NCBI RefSeq assembly: GCF_014206975.1
Contig: NZ_JACHOU010000004.1
Span: forward strand, 264,554-328,553
From: Aminobacter aganoensis
Lineage (GTDB): Bacteria; Pseudomonadota; Alphaproteobacteria; Rhizobiales; Rhizobiaceae
Direction of reading: 5' to 3'
Length of the DNA stretch: 64,000 bases
Shown: one piece after another, positions 8,079 through 16,497 of the stretch
Layout: the number at the start of each line of letters is the position of its first letter
Numbering within the stretch: position 1 is the first letter of the stretch
Notes under the pieces: generated by a model
The model's database searches: none
What the model was told of the DNA's origin: nothing
Seen by the model: the letters and a program-made list of their open reading frames with translations, nothing else
Position numbers and translations under genes: made by a program

Positions 8079-8246
8079 TCATGGCTTGGGTGTTGCGCTC
8101 TCCGCGGCGTCGCACGAGGGCTGGCCTTTGAAGTCCCGCGCCAGACACCCGTACGTGTCGAAGGTCTGGCCTGTTTGCCTTGCGGCTTTTGCCATGCCGC
8201 ATGAGGACAGGGCCAGGCAGGCAAGGAGGACGATCGTGGCTTTCAT
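8079..8246 (-). CDS. Small lipoprotein
   Basis: A 55-residue protein with a classic lipoprotein signal: MKATIVLLACLALSSC, lipobox LSSC with the lipidated Cys at residue 16. The mature part is short, with two more Cys (YGCLARDF and PSCDAAE) that could form a disulfide. No named family is recognised. The start at 8246 is chosen because it begins the signal peptide directly; the same frame continues upstream to 8336 without a better start. Same strand as the downstream cluster but no obvious operon partner. Confidence 0.68.
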   Translation of the reverse strand: MKATIVLLACLALSSCGMAKAARQTGQTFDTYGCLARDFKGQPSCDAAESATPKP

Positions 8247-8566
8247 GGCAGGCACCAGTTCGCGCATTTCACTTGCAGATATCGCTCCGGCGTATTCGTG
8301 GGAGCTCCATAGTGGAGCTTGAGACTGTATGCGCAAGCGCCTTTAGAGCCTAGCGGCTGTTGAAGCAGTCACCCGAAATGTTCATCCCGCTAACTCCACG
8401 AAGGCAAAAGTCGGATGTGAGCGTCGCAAGATGGAGCGGTGAGGCAACGCTCCTGGAGCACTTCACGCATCCTTAACCATGCCCTGAAGACGCGGTGGAT
8501 GGGGCTTAATCGCGCCAAATGGGGCGGCTACCGACGGCAGTGAAACAGCCGACTCAGGATTGCCCC
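8247..8566. other. Stretch without a convincing gene
   Basis: About 320 nt between the small lipoprotein and a small membrane-protein ORF. Only short frames are present, such as a 32-codon plus-strand frame from 8379, with no recognisable product or ribosome binding site. It probably holds promoters for the flanking small genes. Confidence 0.3.
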
Positions 8567-8743
8567 ATGGATGACGAACGGAAAATCACCTCCGACCGGT
8601 GGGGACCAGTAAAGTGCTTGGCAAATGTCGCGCTGCTCTTTGCGCCCATTGCCATCAGCCTGGGTGTGTTGGTGGCGCTGTCCGCCAACGGTGACCGGGA
8701 CCTGGATCCCGTTGTCACCAGCACGATCCAGCAGAGGTACTGA
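8567..8743 (+). CDS. Small single-pass membrane protein, hypothetical
   Basis: A 58-residue ORF: a charged N terminus (MDDERKITSDRW), one hydrophobic segment at about residues 17-37 (VALLFAPIAISLGVLVAL) and a short polar tail. No family is recognised. A strong hairpin follows about 40 nt downstream, which supports a real short transcript. The ATG has no strong ribosome binding site, and an in-frame upstream start at 8519 cannot be excluded. Confidence 0.42.
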   Translation: MDDERKITSDRWGPVKCLANVALLFAPIAISLGVLVALSANGDRDLDPVVTSTIQQRY

Positions 8744-8781
8744 CGCGCTCGCTTCGACGTCGATCATGGGCGCATCGCTGG

Positions 8782-8807
8782 CACTCGACGCAACAGCGTC
8801 GAGTGCT
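8782..8807 (+). terminator. Probable intrinsic terminator
   Basis: An 11-bp perfect stem GCACTCGACGC / GCGTCGAGTGC with an AACA loop, followed by TTCCGGATTGCTTT. It lies 38 nt after the small membrane-protein ORF. The T-rich tail is interrupted. Confidence 0.5.
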
Positions 8808-8843
8808 TCCGGATTGCTTTCGGTGTCTGTGGAATGACCAGGC

Positions 8844-8870
8844 CTGTCACTACGGGCGCCGTAGTGGCAG
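8844..8870. terminator. Hairpin after the amidohydrolase gene
   Basis: A 12-pair stem (CTGTCACTACGG with CCGTAGTGGCAG, one G-T pair) around a 3-nt loop, 10 nt past the stop of the minus-strand amidohydrolase. There is no T-run. With the hairpin at 8782-8807 it separates the two convergent units. Confidence 0.38.
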
Positions 8871-8879
8871 CAGAGCCGA

Positions 8880-10208
8880 CTAGCCTAGGCTGCGCTTGCG
8901 GAGCGCATGGGCCTTGCTGCGGAAGTTGGCCCTGATTTCCGCCTCGTCGATGCCGGCGACGAGGCGGTTCTCCATCAGCAGGCGCCCGGCGACGATGGTA
9001 TGCAGCACGTCATCGGCACGGCTCGAATAGACCAGTGCCGCTGCGGTGTCATAGACCGGCTGCGTGTGCGCCTTGTCGAGGTCGACGACGATGACATCGG
9101 CGGCCATGCCGGGGGCAAGCTTGCCGGTCTCGGGCCGGTTCATCGCCTTGGCGCCCTCGGAGGTTGCCATTTCCAGGATTTCGGTCGTCTTCAGGAATTC
9201 CGGGTCGGCTGTCTTGTCCTTGTGGATGAGGCCGGCGAACTTCATTTCCTGGAACATGTCGAGGGTGTTGTGGCTGGCTGGCCCGTCTGTGGCCAGGCCG
9301 ACCGTGACGCCGTGCTCGCGCACGCATTTGAGCGGCAGCGTACCGGAAGTCACCTTGGCGTTGCAGCACGGGCAATGGGCGATCTTCGTCTTGGTCGCCG
9401 CCAGTATCTTCACATCATCTTCGTCGAGCTGCGTGCAGTGGGCGGCGGTCACATCGGACTTCAGGAACTCGAGCGAATGAAGCCACCGTACCGCCGATGT
9501 GCCGTAGGTTTCGGCGACATAGACCGTCTCCTGGGGCGCTTCGGCGAGGTGAATGTGGATCGGCACATTGTGCGCGTCGGCGACCTCGCGCGACAGGCGG
9601 AACATTTCCGGCCCGCAGGAATATGTGGCATGCGGCGACAGTCCGACATGCAGCAATCCGTTTTGCGATTTGTGGTGCTTGGCGACGAGATCGCCGAAGC
9701 TGTGCAGCGTCTTCCACGACCAGTCGGTGATCGATGCATAGACGCCGCGGTCGGCAAAGCCGTAGCCAAGGGTGGAGCGAAGTGGGATTTTCTTGAGCGC
9801 CTCGATCTGCGGCTCCACCGCATAGGCATCGAAATGCTCGTTAAAGGAAGTGACGCCCGACTTCACCATTTCGACGAGACCGTTCAGGCTCGCCCAGTAC
9901 AGCGTCTCGGGATCGAAATTGCGTTTGAGCTGCCACATGGTGGAGAGCCATTCGAACAGCCTGACGTCCTCCAGGAGACCGCGCAGGAGCAGGTTCGAGG
10001 CAATATGCGTGTGGCTGTCGCAGAATCCCGGCATGACCACGCAGTTGGAGGCGTCGATGACCTTTGCAGCGCCGCTGACGTCGATGGTTTCCTGCGGGCC
10101 GACGGCCAGGATCTTGCCGCCGGCGATGGTGATCGCTCCGCGCTCGATCGGCACAGTGCCGCCCATGGGCATCACGGTGCCGTTGATGATGGCGATATCG
10201 ATGGTCAT
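8880..10208 (-). CDS. Amidohydrolase, MTA/SAH-deaminase / chlorohydrolase-like
   Basis: A 442-residue amidohydrolase-superfamily enzyme. The metal site is complete: HTH in GFCDSHTHIASN near residue 67, a His in HIHLAEAP, a His in VTAAHCTQLDEDD, and Asp in ATDGPASHNTLDM. The flanking composite beta-sandwich strands (MTIDIAIINGTV at the start, GMAADVIVVDL and VYSSRADDVLHTIVAGRLLMEN at the end) fit the TrzA/SsnA/MtaD group. These deaminate purine derivatives, or dechlorinate s-triazines. It follows a BMP-type nucleoside importer by 54 nt on the same strand, so the likely substrate is an imported purine or nucleoside. The exact base is not determined. Confidence 0.95.
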   Translation of the reverse strand: MTIDIAIINGTVMPMGGTVPIERGAITIAGGKILAVGPQETIDVSGAAKVIDASNCVVMPGFCDSHTHIASNLLLRGLLEDVRLFEWLSTMWQLKRNFDPETLYWASLNGLVEMVKSGVTSFNEHFDAYAVEPQIEALKKIPLRSTLGYGFADRGVYASITDWSWKTLHSFGDLVAKHHKSQNGLLHVGLSPHATYSCGPEMFRLSREVADAHNVPIHIHLAEAPQETVYVAETYGTSAVRWLHSLEFLKSDVTAAHCTQLDEDDVKILAATKTKIAHCPCCNAKVTSGTLPLKCVREHGVTVGLATDGPASHNTLDMFQEMKFAGLIHKDKTADPEFLKTTEILEMATSEGAKAMNRPETGKLAPGMAADVIVVDLDKAHTQPVYDTAAALVYSSRADDVLHTIVAGRLLMENRLVAGIDEAEIRANFRSKAHALRKRSLG

Positions 10209-10262
10209 GCGTATCCTCCTACGCGATCCGTTACGGGATCCGGTTTTCAGAATTTCAGATGT

Positions 10263-11198
10263 TCAGCGCACATCGCGGAAATAGGGTAGGCCGAGCGCTG
10301 CAGGCGCCGCCGGCAACTGCCTCATGCGACGCAGGACGATGACGGGAACGATGATGAAGCACAGTGTCCCGAGATAGGGCAGCATGCCGAGAAGGGCAGG
10401 GGCGACCGGCCAGTTGCGTGCCTGCCCGACATAGCCAAGTGCCGTGATCAACCCGAACAGCAGCGCCGCCATCACCACATTCATCGGCCTGTAGCGGGCA
10501 AAGATGACCAGCGCGACGGCGATCCAGCCGCGTCCGGCGACAATCCCGTCCGACCATGATGGGACAAAGGCAAGTGTGAGATACGCGCCGGCCCCCGCCG
10601 CCAGCGCCGCACCCAGGGACACGTACCAGAAGCGCATCGCCAGGACCGGTATGCCGGCCGCGTCGGCAGCACCCGGGTTCTCTCCGACCGCGCGCATGTT
10701 GAGGCCGTGGCGTGTCTTGAACATCAGGTAGTGTATGGCGACCGGCAGGATGATGAAGGTCAGGTAGACGAGGATGTTCTGGGAGAAGAAGGCCGGTCCA
10801 AGAATGGGAATGTCGCTCAGATAGGGCACGATCACCGGCTGGAAGGTCGCCTTGGCCGGCATTCCGGAAAACGCCCTGCCGACGGTGGCGGCAAGTCCCG
10901 TCCCCATCAGCGTCAGGGCGAGGCCGCACAGGACCTGGTTGGCGCGGAAGAGCACCGTCGCCATGGCAAACACCATGCCGAAGCAAAGCCCGACCAAGAG
11001 TGCTGCGGCAAAGCCGACCGACGGGTTCGGCACGCTGATGGTGACGGCGATTGCCGTCACCGCGCCGAGTGCCATCAGGCCCTCGACGCCCAGATTGACC
11101 ACCCCGACGCGCTGGCAGATGACCTCGCCCAGTGCTGCCAGTGCCAGGACGCCTCCGGCAAGCACGGCGGTCGTCAGCAACCCGGTTATGATATCCAT
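10263..11198 (-). CDS. BMP/nucleoside ABC transporter permease (NupQ/YufQ-like)
   Basis: A 311-residue permease of the BPD_transp_2 family, with about eight hydrophobic segments. It shows the QRVGVVNLGVEGLMALGAV and KTRHGLNMRAVGENPGAADAAGI blocks typical of the second permease in BMP-dependent purine nucleoside importers. It follows the partner permease by 9 nt. With the ATPase, the partner permease and the binding protein it forms a full importer. Confidence 0.97.
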   Translation of the reverse strand: MDIITGLLTTAVLAGGVLALAALGEVICQRVGVVNLGVEGLMALGAVTAIAVTISVPNPSVGFAAALLVGLCFGMVFAMATVLFRANQVLCGLALTLMGTGLAATVGRAFSGMPAKATFQPVIVPYLSDIPILGPAFFSQNILVYLTFIILPVAIHYLMFKTRHGLNMRAVGENPGAADAAGIPVLAMRFWYVSLGAALAAGAGAYLTLAFVPSWSDGIVAGRGWIAVALVIFARYRPMNVVMAALLFGLITALGYVGQARNWPVAPALLGMLPYLGTLCFIIVPVIVLRRMRQLPAAPAALGLPYFRDVR

Positions 11199-11207
11199 GG
11201 CGGCATC

Positions 11208-12263
11208 CTATGCGGTGGCTCGATCGGCGCGGACGAGGCGATAATGCGCAAACTCGTCGCCGATGGCGGTGAACAGCAACACCAGGCCGGTCAGCGCCAC
11301 GATCGCGCTGGTGGTAAGTCCCTGCGTTTGCAGGATGATGCCGGCGTTGAGGATGAAGGCCATCAGTGCCGCGGCGGCAAAGACGCCAAGACACGAGGTG
11401 CGTGCCAGCACCGCAACGATGATGCCGAGATAGCCGAAATTGTTGGAGATGCCGCCCTGCAGCCGGTGCACCGTGCCGGCCACTTCCAGCATTCCGGCAA
11501 CGCCCGCGACTGCGCCCGACAACAGCATCACCGCGATGATGCGCCGCCGCACGGGGATGCCGGCATAGAGCGCATTTTCGGGATTGGCGCCGCTGATCCG
11601 CACCTCGTAACCCCAGCGGGTGAAGGACAGCACCGCCGCCGCCAGAACCGTCAGCACCACCGCAATGGCAAAGCCCCAGTGAACCATGCCCCAGAGTTCG
11701 GGCATCTCGTAGCGAATGCGCGGCGTGGAGCCGAGCGTTCCAGCACCCCGGTCGCGCCATGGTCCGGTGGCGAAATAGTAGACGAGCAGGGTCGCCACGA
11801 AATTCAGCAGCAGCGTGGTAATGAGTTCGTTGACGCCGACAAAGGCACGGGCAAGCGTCGGGATGGTGATCCATGCCATGCCGCCGGCGACGCCCGCCAG
11901 GAACATCGCCGGCAGCATCAGCCAGGCCGGGCCTTCGACAAAAAGGCCGATCGCGGCGGCTGCCAGCGCACCTGCATAGAACTGGCCTTCGGCACCGATG
12001 TTCCACAACCCGATGCGCCGGGTGATCATGACCGCAAGCCCGGTCAGGATGAGCGGTGTCGCCAGAAGGCCGAGATCCTCCAGCCCGAAGCTCGAGCCGA
12101 ATGTCGACTTCATGACCTGGTTGCCGAGGGCGAACGGGTTGAGCCCGGAGACGGCGACAACGAGGCCGCCGACGACGAGGGCAAGCAGGATCGCCACGGC
12201 GCGGACCGCAAGAGCAACGGAAGGCTTCGGCGAAGGAAAGCGCTGCAGACGCCAGGACATCAC
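11208..12263 (-). CDS. BMP/nucleoside ABC transporter permease (NupP/YufP-like)
   Basis: A 351-residue permease of the BPD_transp_2 family with about ten hydrophobic segments. It has the conserved GLWNIGAEGQFYAGALAAA and YEVRISGANPENALYAGI blocks. Its start overlaps the ATPase stop by 4 nt (ATGA), giving translational coupling. It forms the membrane heterodimer with the permease at 10263-11198. Confidence 0.97.
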   Translation of the reverse strand: MMSWRLQRFPSPKPSVALAVRAVAILLALVVGGLVVAVSGLNPFALGNQVMKSTFGSSFGLEDLGLLATPLILTGLAVMITRRIGLWNIGAEGQFYAGALAAAAIGLFVEGPAWLMLPAMFLAGVAGGMAWITIPTLARAFVGVNELITTLLLNFVATLLVYYFATGPWRDRGAGTLGSTPRIRYEMPELWGMVHWGFAIAVVLTVLAAAVLSFTRWGYEVRISGANPENALYAGIPVRRRIIAVMLLSGAVAGVAGMLEVAGTVHRLQGGISNNFGYLGIIVAVLARTSCLGVFAAAALMAFILNAGIILQTQGLTTSAIVALTGLVLLFTAIGDEFAHYRLVRADRATA

Positions 12264-13861
12264 GACCTCGCGCCGCTGGTTGCGGGCGCAGCCGCCGTCT
12301 GCCCGCCCATCAGGAGACCTATGGTCTCCATATCGGCGCTTTCGGCATCAAAAACTGACATGATCCGGCCTTCGTAGAGAACCGCGATGCGGTCCGAGAG
12401 ACTGAGCAATTCTTCGAGGTCTTCCGAAATCAGGACGACGGCCACGCCCTGGTTTCGAAGTTCGACGAAATAGCGAAGCATGGTGTTGATGGCGCCGATA
12501 TCCAGGCCACGGCTTGGGTAGGCAGCGACCAGGACTTTCCGCGCGATGCGGATTTCGCGCCGGGCGACGAGGCGCTGCTGGTTGCCACCCGAGAGGTTCC
12601 GCACCGGCATGCCGAAATCGGGAATCGCCACCTCGGCGTCCGCGGCGATGGTCCGCGCCAGCCGGTTGGCGGCCCGCGGGTCGAAGAACGGACCGCGCGA
12701 GACCGCATCGGTCTTGTATTCCCGGATCACCACATTGTCGTCGATCGAGAGCGAAGGTGCCAAGCCGCTACGCAAGCGGTCCTCCGGGATGTGGCCGATG
12801 CCGAATGCTGCGAAGGCTGCCGCGTCCTGGTGGCTTACCGCCTTTCCACCGACCAGGATTTCGCCGGAAACAAGCGGCCGGATGCCGGTGATGACCTGGC
12901 TCAGTTCACGCTGGCCATTGCCCGCAACACCTGCAATGCCCAGTATTTCACCGGCCCGGATGGCGAGATCGATGTTCCGGAGCGCTGGCAGGCCGCGCTG
13001 GTCGTCGGCGCAGACATTCCTGAGTTCCAGGACCGTGGGGCGGGCATCGTTCCCCGGTTCTGCCGACCGGTCGCGGTAGTTGCCCAGCACGATTTCGCGC
13101 CCGACCATCAGTCCGGCGAGCATGCGGTGGTCGCAGTCTTTCGTCTCGTGCGTCGCCACCTTGCGGCCGCCGCGAAGAACCGTCACCCGGTCTGAAATCT
13201 CCAGGACTTCATGAAGCTTGTGGCTGATGAAGATGACGGCGTTGCCGGATTTGCGGAAGGCGTCGAGCGCCTTGAACAGTTCCCGTGCCTCGGATGGCGT
13301 CAGCACGGCTGTCGGCTCGTCGAGGATCAGGACGCGCGCGTCCCGCGCCAGCACGCGCAGGATCTCGACGCGCTGCTGCTCGCCGGCCGACAGCGCGTGG
13401 ATGCGGGCGTCCGGTCTGACGGCAAGATTGAACTTTTCTGCGATCGCGGCCGTTCTCGCTTCCAGTTGCCTGGCCGACGCCAGCCGTGGCGTTTCCCCCC
13501 ATCCGAGATGGATATTTTCGGCGACGGTAAAGGCTTGGACCAGCTTGAAGTGCTGGTGAACCATGCCGATGCCTGCCGCGATAGCATCAAGGGGAGAACC
13601 GAAACGAACGGGCTTTCCATCGATGGCGATCTCCCCGGCATCGGCCTGGTAGATGCCGGTCAGGATGTTCATCAAGGTCGACTTGCCGGCGCCGTTCTCA
13701 CCCAGAAGCGCGTGAATCTCGCCGGCACGGATGTCGAGGTCGACATCCGCATTGGCGATGACGCCTGGAAAATGTTTGGCGATCCCGCGCAGCGACACGA
13801 GCGAGTGTGCCGTGCCGCCGTTGACGGGGCGAAGTCTCGGATCTGGCATTGCAGCGTCCAT
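12260..13861 (-). CDS. BMP/nucleoside ABC transporter ATP-binding protein, two-domain (NupO/YufO-like)
   Basis: A 533-residue double ATPase. NBD1 has Walker A GENGAGKST near residues 54-62, signature LSAGEQQRVEI and Walker B VLILDEPTAVLTP. NBD2 has a degenerate P-loop (GVAGNGQREL), signature LSGGNQQRLV and an altered Walker B (VLVAAYPSRGLD). One active and one degenerate site is normal for RbsA/BMP-type importers. The start is the ATG at 13861, 17 nt after the binding-protein stop; an in-frame ATG at 13849 (MPDPRL) is an alternative with a weak GGACG site. The frame continues far upstream through the binding-protein gene, but that part is not coding. Confidence 0.96.
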   Translation of the reverse strand: MDAAMPDPRLRPVNGGTAHSLVSLRGIAKHFPGVIANADVDLDIRAGEIHALLGENGAGKSTLMNILTGIYQADAGEIAIDGKPVRFGSPLDAIAAGIGMVHQHFKLVQAFTVAENIHLGWGETPRLASARQLEARTAAIAEKFNLAVRPDARIHALSAGEQQRVEILRVLARDARVLILDEPTAVLTPSEARELFKALDAFRKSGNAVIFISHKLHEVLEISDRVTVLRGGRKVATHETKDCDHRMLAGLMVGREIVLGNYRDRSAEPGNDARPTVLELRNVCADDQRGLPALRNIDLAIRAGEILGIAGVAGNGQRELSQVITGIRPLVSGEILVGGKAVSHQDAAAFAAFGIGHIPEDRLRSGLAPSLSIDDNVVIREYKTDAVSRGPFFDPRAANRLARTIAADAEVAIPDFGMPVRNLSGGNQQRLVARREIRIARKVLVAAYPSRGLDIGAINTMLRYFVELRNQGVAVVLISEDLEELLSLSDRIAVLYEGRIMSVFDAESADMETIGLLMGGQTAAAPATSGARS

Positions 13862-13878
13862 CGAACGAGGGGATCGGT

Positions 13879-14994
13879 TTACGTGCTGAGCCCGGACACG
13901 CCCTCCACCGACCAGTCCCAGTTGTAGAGCGCGACTTCGTCGAGCGTTTCGCCCGCCTTTACCCGCACGGCCCCGGTCGTGTCCTTGATCTCGCCCGTGA
14001 ACGGGCTCCAGCCGCCGATGATCTTCTCGCGCACGGCGTCGGCCTTGGCCGCTACCTCGGCCGGAACCGTCTCGCCCCAGGCATCGCGGTCGATGCCGCC
14101 GCCTAGGGGAAGCAGCGTCTGGCCGCCGCCCGACCACGTGCCTTCGAGCCGTTTTCGGACCTGGTCGACATAGAACGCCGTCCAGTCCGGGATAATTGAG
14201 CTGACATAGGCGTTCTTGCCGTAGCGGCGCATGTCGGAGCTCCACATCGCAGCCCGCACGCCGCGCTGTTCGGCGACCTGCAGATAGGAGGCCTCGTTCA
14301 TCACGCCAAACAGGAAATCGCAGCCATTGTCGATCAGCGCGCTTGCGGCCTGGTTGGCGCCTTGCGGATCGAACCACGAGTTGATGCTGATGACCTGCAG
14401 GGTGGCCGATGGATTGACCGAGCGTGCGCCCATCATGAACGCATTGCTCGACGAGATCGCCATCGGCACCGGGAAGGACGCGATGAAGCCGAGCTTGCCG
14501 GATTTGCTGAGCAGGCCGGCTGCCACGCCGAGCACGTAGGTTGGATGCCAATGGGCGGCGTAGTACCAGCCGAGATTGTCGGCGACCCGGCGCCCGTCGG
14601 CTTCCAGGAAGGCAACTTCCGGCGAGCGCTCCACAACCGACGCGAAGAAATCGCCATAGTTCGAGGTGGAAAACACCATCTGGGCGCCTTCCTGCACGAA
14701 CTGGCGGAAAGTCCGGCTTGCGTCGGCGGAGAACGGAATGCTCTCGACCACCAGTGTCTTGGCCTTCGGGAAGGCTGCCTGGATCGCCTTGGCTCCTTCA
14801 TTTTGCTTGGTGTTCCAGCCTTCGTCCGAGACCGGCCCCGTCAGGCCGAACGCGATGATCGCATCCTCTTCCTTGATAGCCGCGAGCGGTGCCGCGCCAG
14901 CCTTGCCGACCCAGCCCGGCATGATGAGGGACGAAGAAGCGGCGGCCGACAGAGCCAGGAACCGGCGACGAGAAAAGCTGTACTGAAAGTTCAT
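13879..14994 (-). CDS. BMP-family ABC transporter substrate-binding protein
   Basis: A 371-residue periplasmic protein of the BMP (PnrA/Med) family. It has the GLTGPVSDEGWNTKQNEGAKA block, DASRTFRQFVQEGAQMVFSTSNYGDF and a C-terminal GWSPFTGEIKDTTG. The N terminus (SRRRFLALSAAA) is a twin-arginine-like signal, unusual for a binding protein, with cleavage near GKAGAAP. It is the first gene of the importer operon. BMP proteins bind purine nucleosides or related ligands, which agrees with the deaminase at the end of the operon. Confidence 0.96.
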   Translation of the reverse strand: MNFQYSFSRRRFLALSAAASSSLIMPGWVGKAGAAPLAAIKEEDAIIAFGLTGPVSDEGWNTKQNEGAKAIQAAFPKAKTLVVESIPFSADASRTFRQFVQEGAQMVFSTSNYGDFFASVVERSPEVAFLEADGRRVADNLGWYYAAHWHPTYVLGVAAGLLSKSGKLGFIASFPVPMAISSSNAFMMGARSVNPSATLQVISINSWFDPQGANQAASALIDNGCDFLFGVMNEASYLQVAEQRGVRAAMWSSDMRRYGKNAYVSSIIPDWTAFYVDQVRKRLEGTWSGGGQTLLPLGGGIDRDAWGETVPAEVAAKADAVREKIIGGWSPFTGEIKDTTGAVRVKAGETLDEVALYNWDWSVEGVSGLST

Positions 14995-15080
14995 TGAATT
15001 CCCCCCGAAATCGAGCAGAAGGCTAGTTTTTCAAACCCCTCATTGACCAGCGAATATTTGCGTCAGTAGTGTATCAAAAA

Positions 15081-15090
15081 ACTGTACAGT
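15081..15090. promoter_or_regulatory. Perfect 10-bp palindrome before the LysR gene
   Basis: ACTGTACAGT is a perfect palindrome 14 nt before the LysR ATG, in the 110-nt gap between the LysR gene and the divergent BMP operon. It is a candidate operator. A GTG start at 15069 would place it inside coding sequence, which argues for the ATG at 15105. Confidence 0.4.
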
Positions 15091-15104
15091 CGCAGGTGTC
15101 GCGA

Positions 15105-16025
15105 ATGCCGTTGATTACGCAAGGCGCGAAGGCGCTGGAAATGGTCGCCCGTTTTGGGTCGATCCGTAAGGCAGCGGAGCAGATGAATGCGACACCCTCG
15201 GCGGTCAATCGCCAGATACTCAATCTCGAGCTCGAATATGGGCAGCCGCTTTTCGAGCGCCTGCCACGCGGAATGCGGCCCACGGAGGCCGGTCGCATCC
15301 TGGTGGGCCAGGTCAGAAAGTTGCAGCAGGAAGTCACCGCGACCGATGCTGAAATGGAAGGCTTGCGTCCCTCGTGCGGCAGCACGGTGAGCATCGGAAT
15401 CATGGAGTGCCTGTCGACGGGGTTCCTGCCGAAGGCGTTTCGCATGCTTCAGGCCCAGCATCCCGGAGCCAGCCTGCGCGCTTATGTCGACGGCACCAAC
15501 ATCATACTCGACAAGGTCAAGTCCGGCTCCATAGATCTGGCGATCGCATTCAATACGCCTCAGGATATCGGGCTGAACATCGTCAAGACGGCCCATCTGA
15601 GCCTTGGAATAGTCGCGCACCCGTCGCACAGACTGATGCAACGGAAATCCGTCGATATAGAAGACATACTGAGCGAGAATTTTCTATCGACCGACGACAG
15701 CCTGACCATAGGGCCCATGGCCGACCTGCTTATCCAGAGATTGAGATCCCCGATCCACAAGATCGCCGTGTCGAACTCGATCGCTCTCCTGAAGGCGATC
15801 GTTCAGGAAGGACTGGGAATAAGCATCCTGACCCTGATCGATGTCTACGAGGAGGTCAGGGACGGAAAACTGGGCTTCGTGCCGCTCTCCGGTCACCGAA
15901 TGTCGGTGGCGTTGTCTCTCTGTTCCCGCGACGTGAACGCCCTGACGGACACCGGCAAGGCCATCGCTGCAATCATCGCCAGTTCACTGGATGAGGTCCA
16001 GGCGCTGTCGCTCAACAGCGCTTGA
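15105..16025 (+). CDS. LysR-family transcriptional regulator
   Basis: A 306-residue LysR-type protein. The N-terminal helix-turn-helix (GSIRKAAEQMNATPSAVNRQI) is near residues 18-45 and the linker helix contains LPRGMRPTEAGRILV. A periplasmic-binding-protein-like effector domain fills residues 90-300. The ATG at 15105 puts the helix-turn-helix at the usual distance from the start; an in-frame GTG at 15069 lacks a ribosome binding site. Its divergent position from the BMP operon suggests it controls nucleoside import and deamination. Effector unknown. Confidence 0.93.
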   Translation: MPLITQGAKALEMVARFGSIRKAAEQMNATPSAVNRQILNLELEYGQPLFERLPRGMRPTEAGRILVGQVRKLQQEVTATDAEMEGLRPSCGSTVSIGIMECLSTGFLPKAFRMLQAQHPGASLRAYVDGTNIILDKVKSGSIDLAIAFNTPQDIGLNIVKTAHLSLGIVAHPSHRLMQRKSVDIEDILSENFLSTDDSLTIGPMADLLIQRLRSPIHKIAVSNSIALLKAIVQEGLGISILTLIDVYEEVRDGKLGFVPLSGHRMSVALSLCSRDVNALTDTGKAIAAIIASSLDEVQALSLNSA

Positions 16026-16038
16026 ACCGCACGTTCAA

Positions 16039-16410
16039 CTACTCAACGATTTTCCAGTAGGAGTCCTTGCGAGCCACCTGTCCATTGCGAAATGTATAGA
16101 AGTCACAGCCTTGGACCTCTATTGCCGTGCCCTCTCGCGTGGTCCCGGTGAGGGTCCATTTTGAGATGCCGGTATCGGCCGTCGCATCCACGAAATGCTC
16201 CACATTGCCGTAGTGGACGTCGGGCAGGCCTTCAAAGCGTGTTCCCAGCGCTTGACGTACGTTTTGCTTGCCCTCGAAACGGGAACCCCAGCGCTCACTT
16301 CCCCTTGGCATCTCAAGGATGCAATCGTCGGAAAAGAACTCCATGATGCGGTCAAGATCGTGCGCGTTGAAGGCCTCGGATAGTCCCGTCAGTGTCGACC
16401 GAATGTCCAT
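16039..16410 (-). CDS. SnoaL-like / NTF2-fold protein
   Basis: A 123-residue protein of the NTF2-like cone fold: LSEAFNAHDLDRIMEFFSDDCILEMPRG at the N terminus, the WTLTGTTREG strand, and CDFYTFRNGQVARKDSYWKI at the C terminus. This is the pattern of SnoaL-like polyketide-cyclase/ketosteroid-isomerase relatives. Many members have no proven activity. It lies 87 nt downstream of the SDR gene on the same strand and may be co-transcribed. Confidence 0.9.
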   Translation of the reverse strand: MDIRSTLTGLSEAFNAHDLDRIMEFFSDDCILEMPRGSERWGSRFEGKQNVRQALGTRFEGLPDVHYGNVEHFVDATADTGISKWTLTGTTREGTAIEVQGCDFYTFRNGQVARKDSYWKIVE

Positions 16411-16497
16411 CTTCCGTCTCCGTCAATTGGGAATGTGCGTGCAAGCAGGGCCGGTCGGGCGGAAGCCGGGCGCGCGCCGCCTGGCCGGCGCGACTTG

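Noticed and set aside
10255..12377. Long frames on both strands across the BMP permease genes
   Set aside because: Arg/Gly/His-rich shadows of two clear membrane permeases; no membrane pattern or domain of their own.
15069..15104. GTG start extending the LysR gene upstream by 12 codons
   Set aside because: No ribosome binding site; would bury the ACTGTACAGT palindrome in coding sequence and lengthen the N terminus beyond the usual helix-turn-helix spacing.
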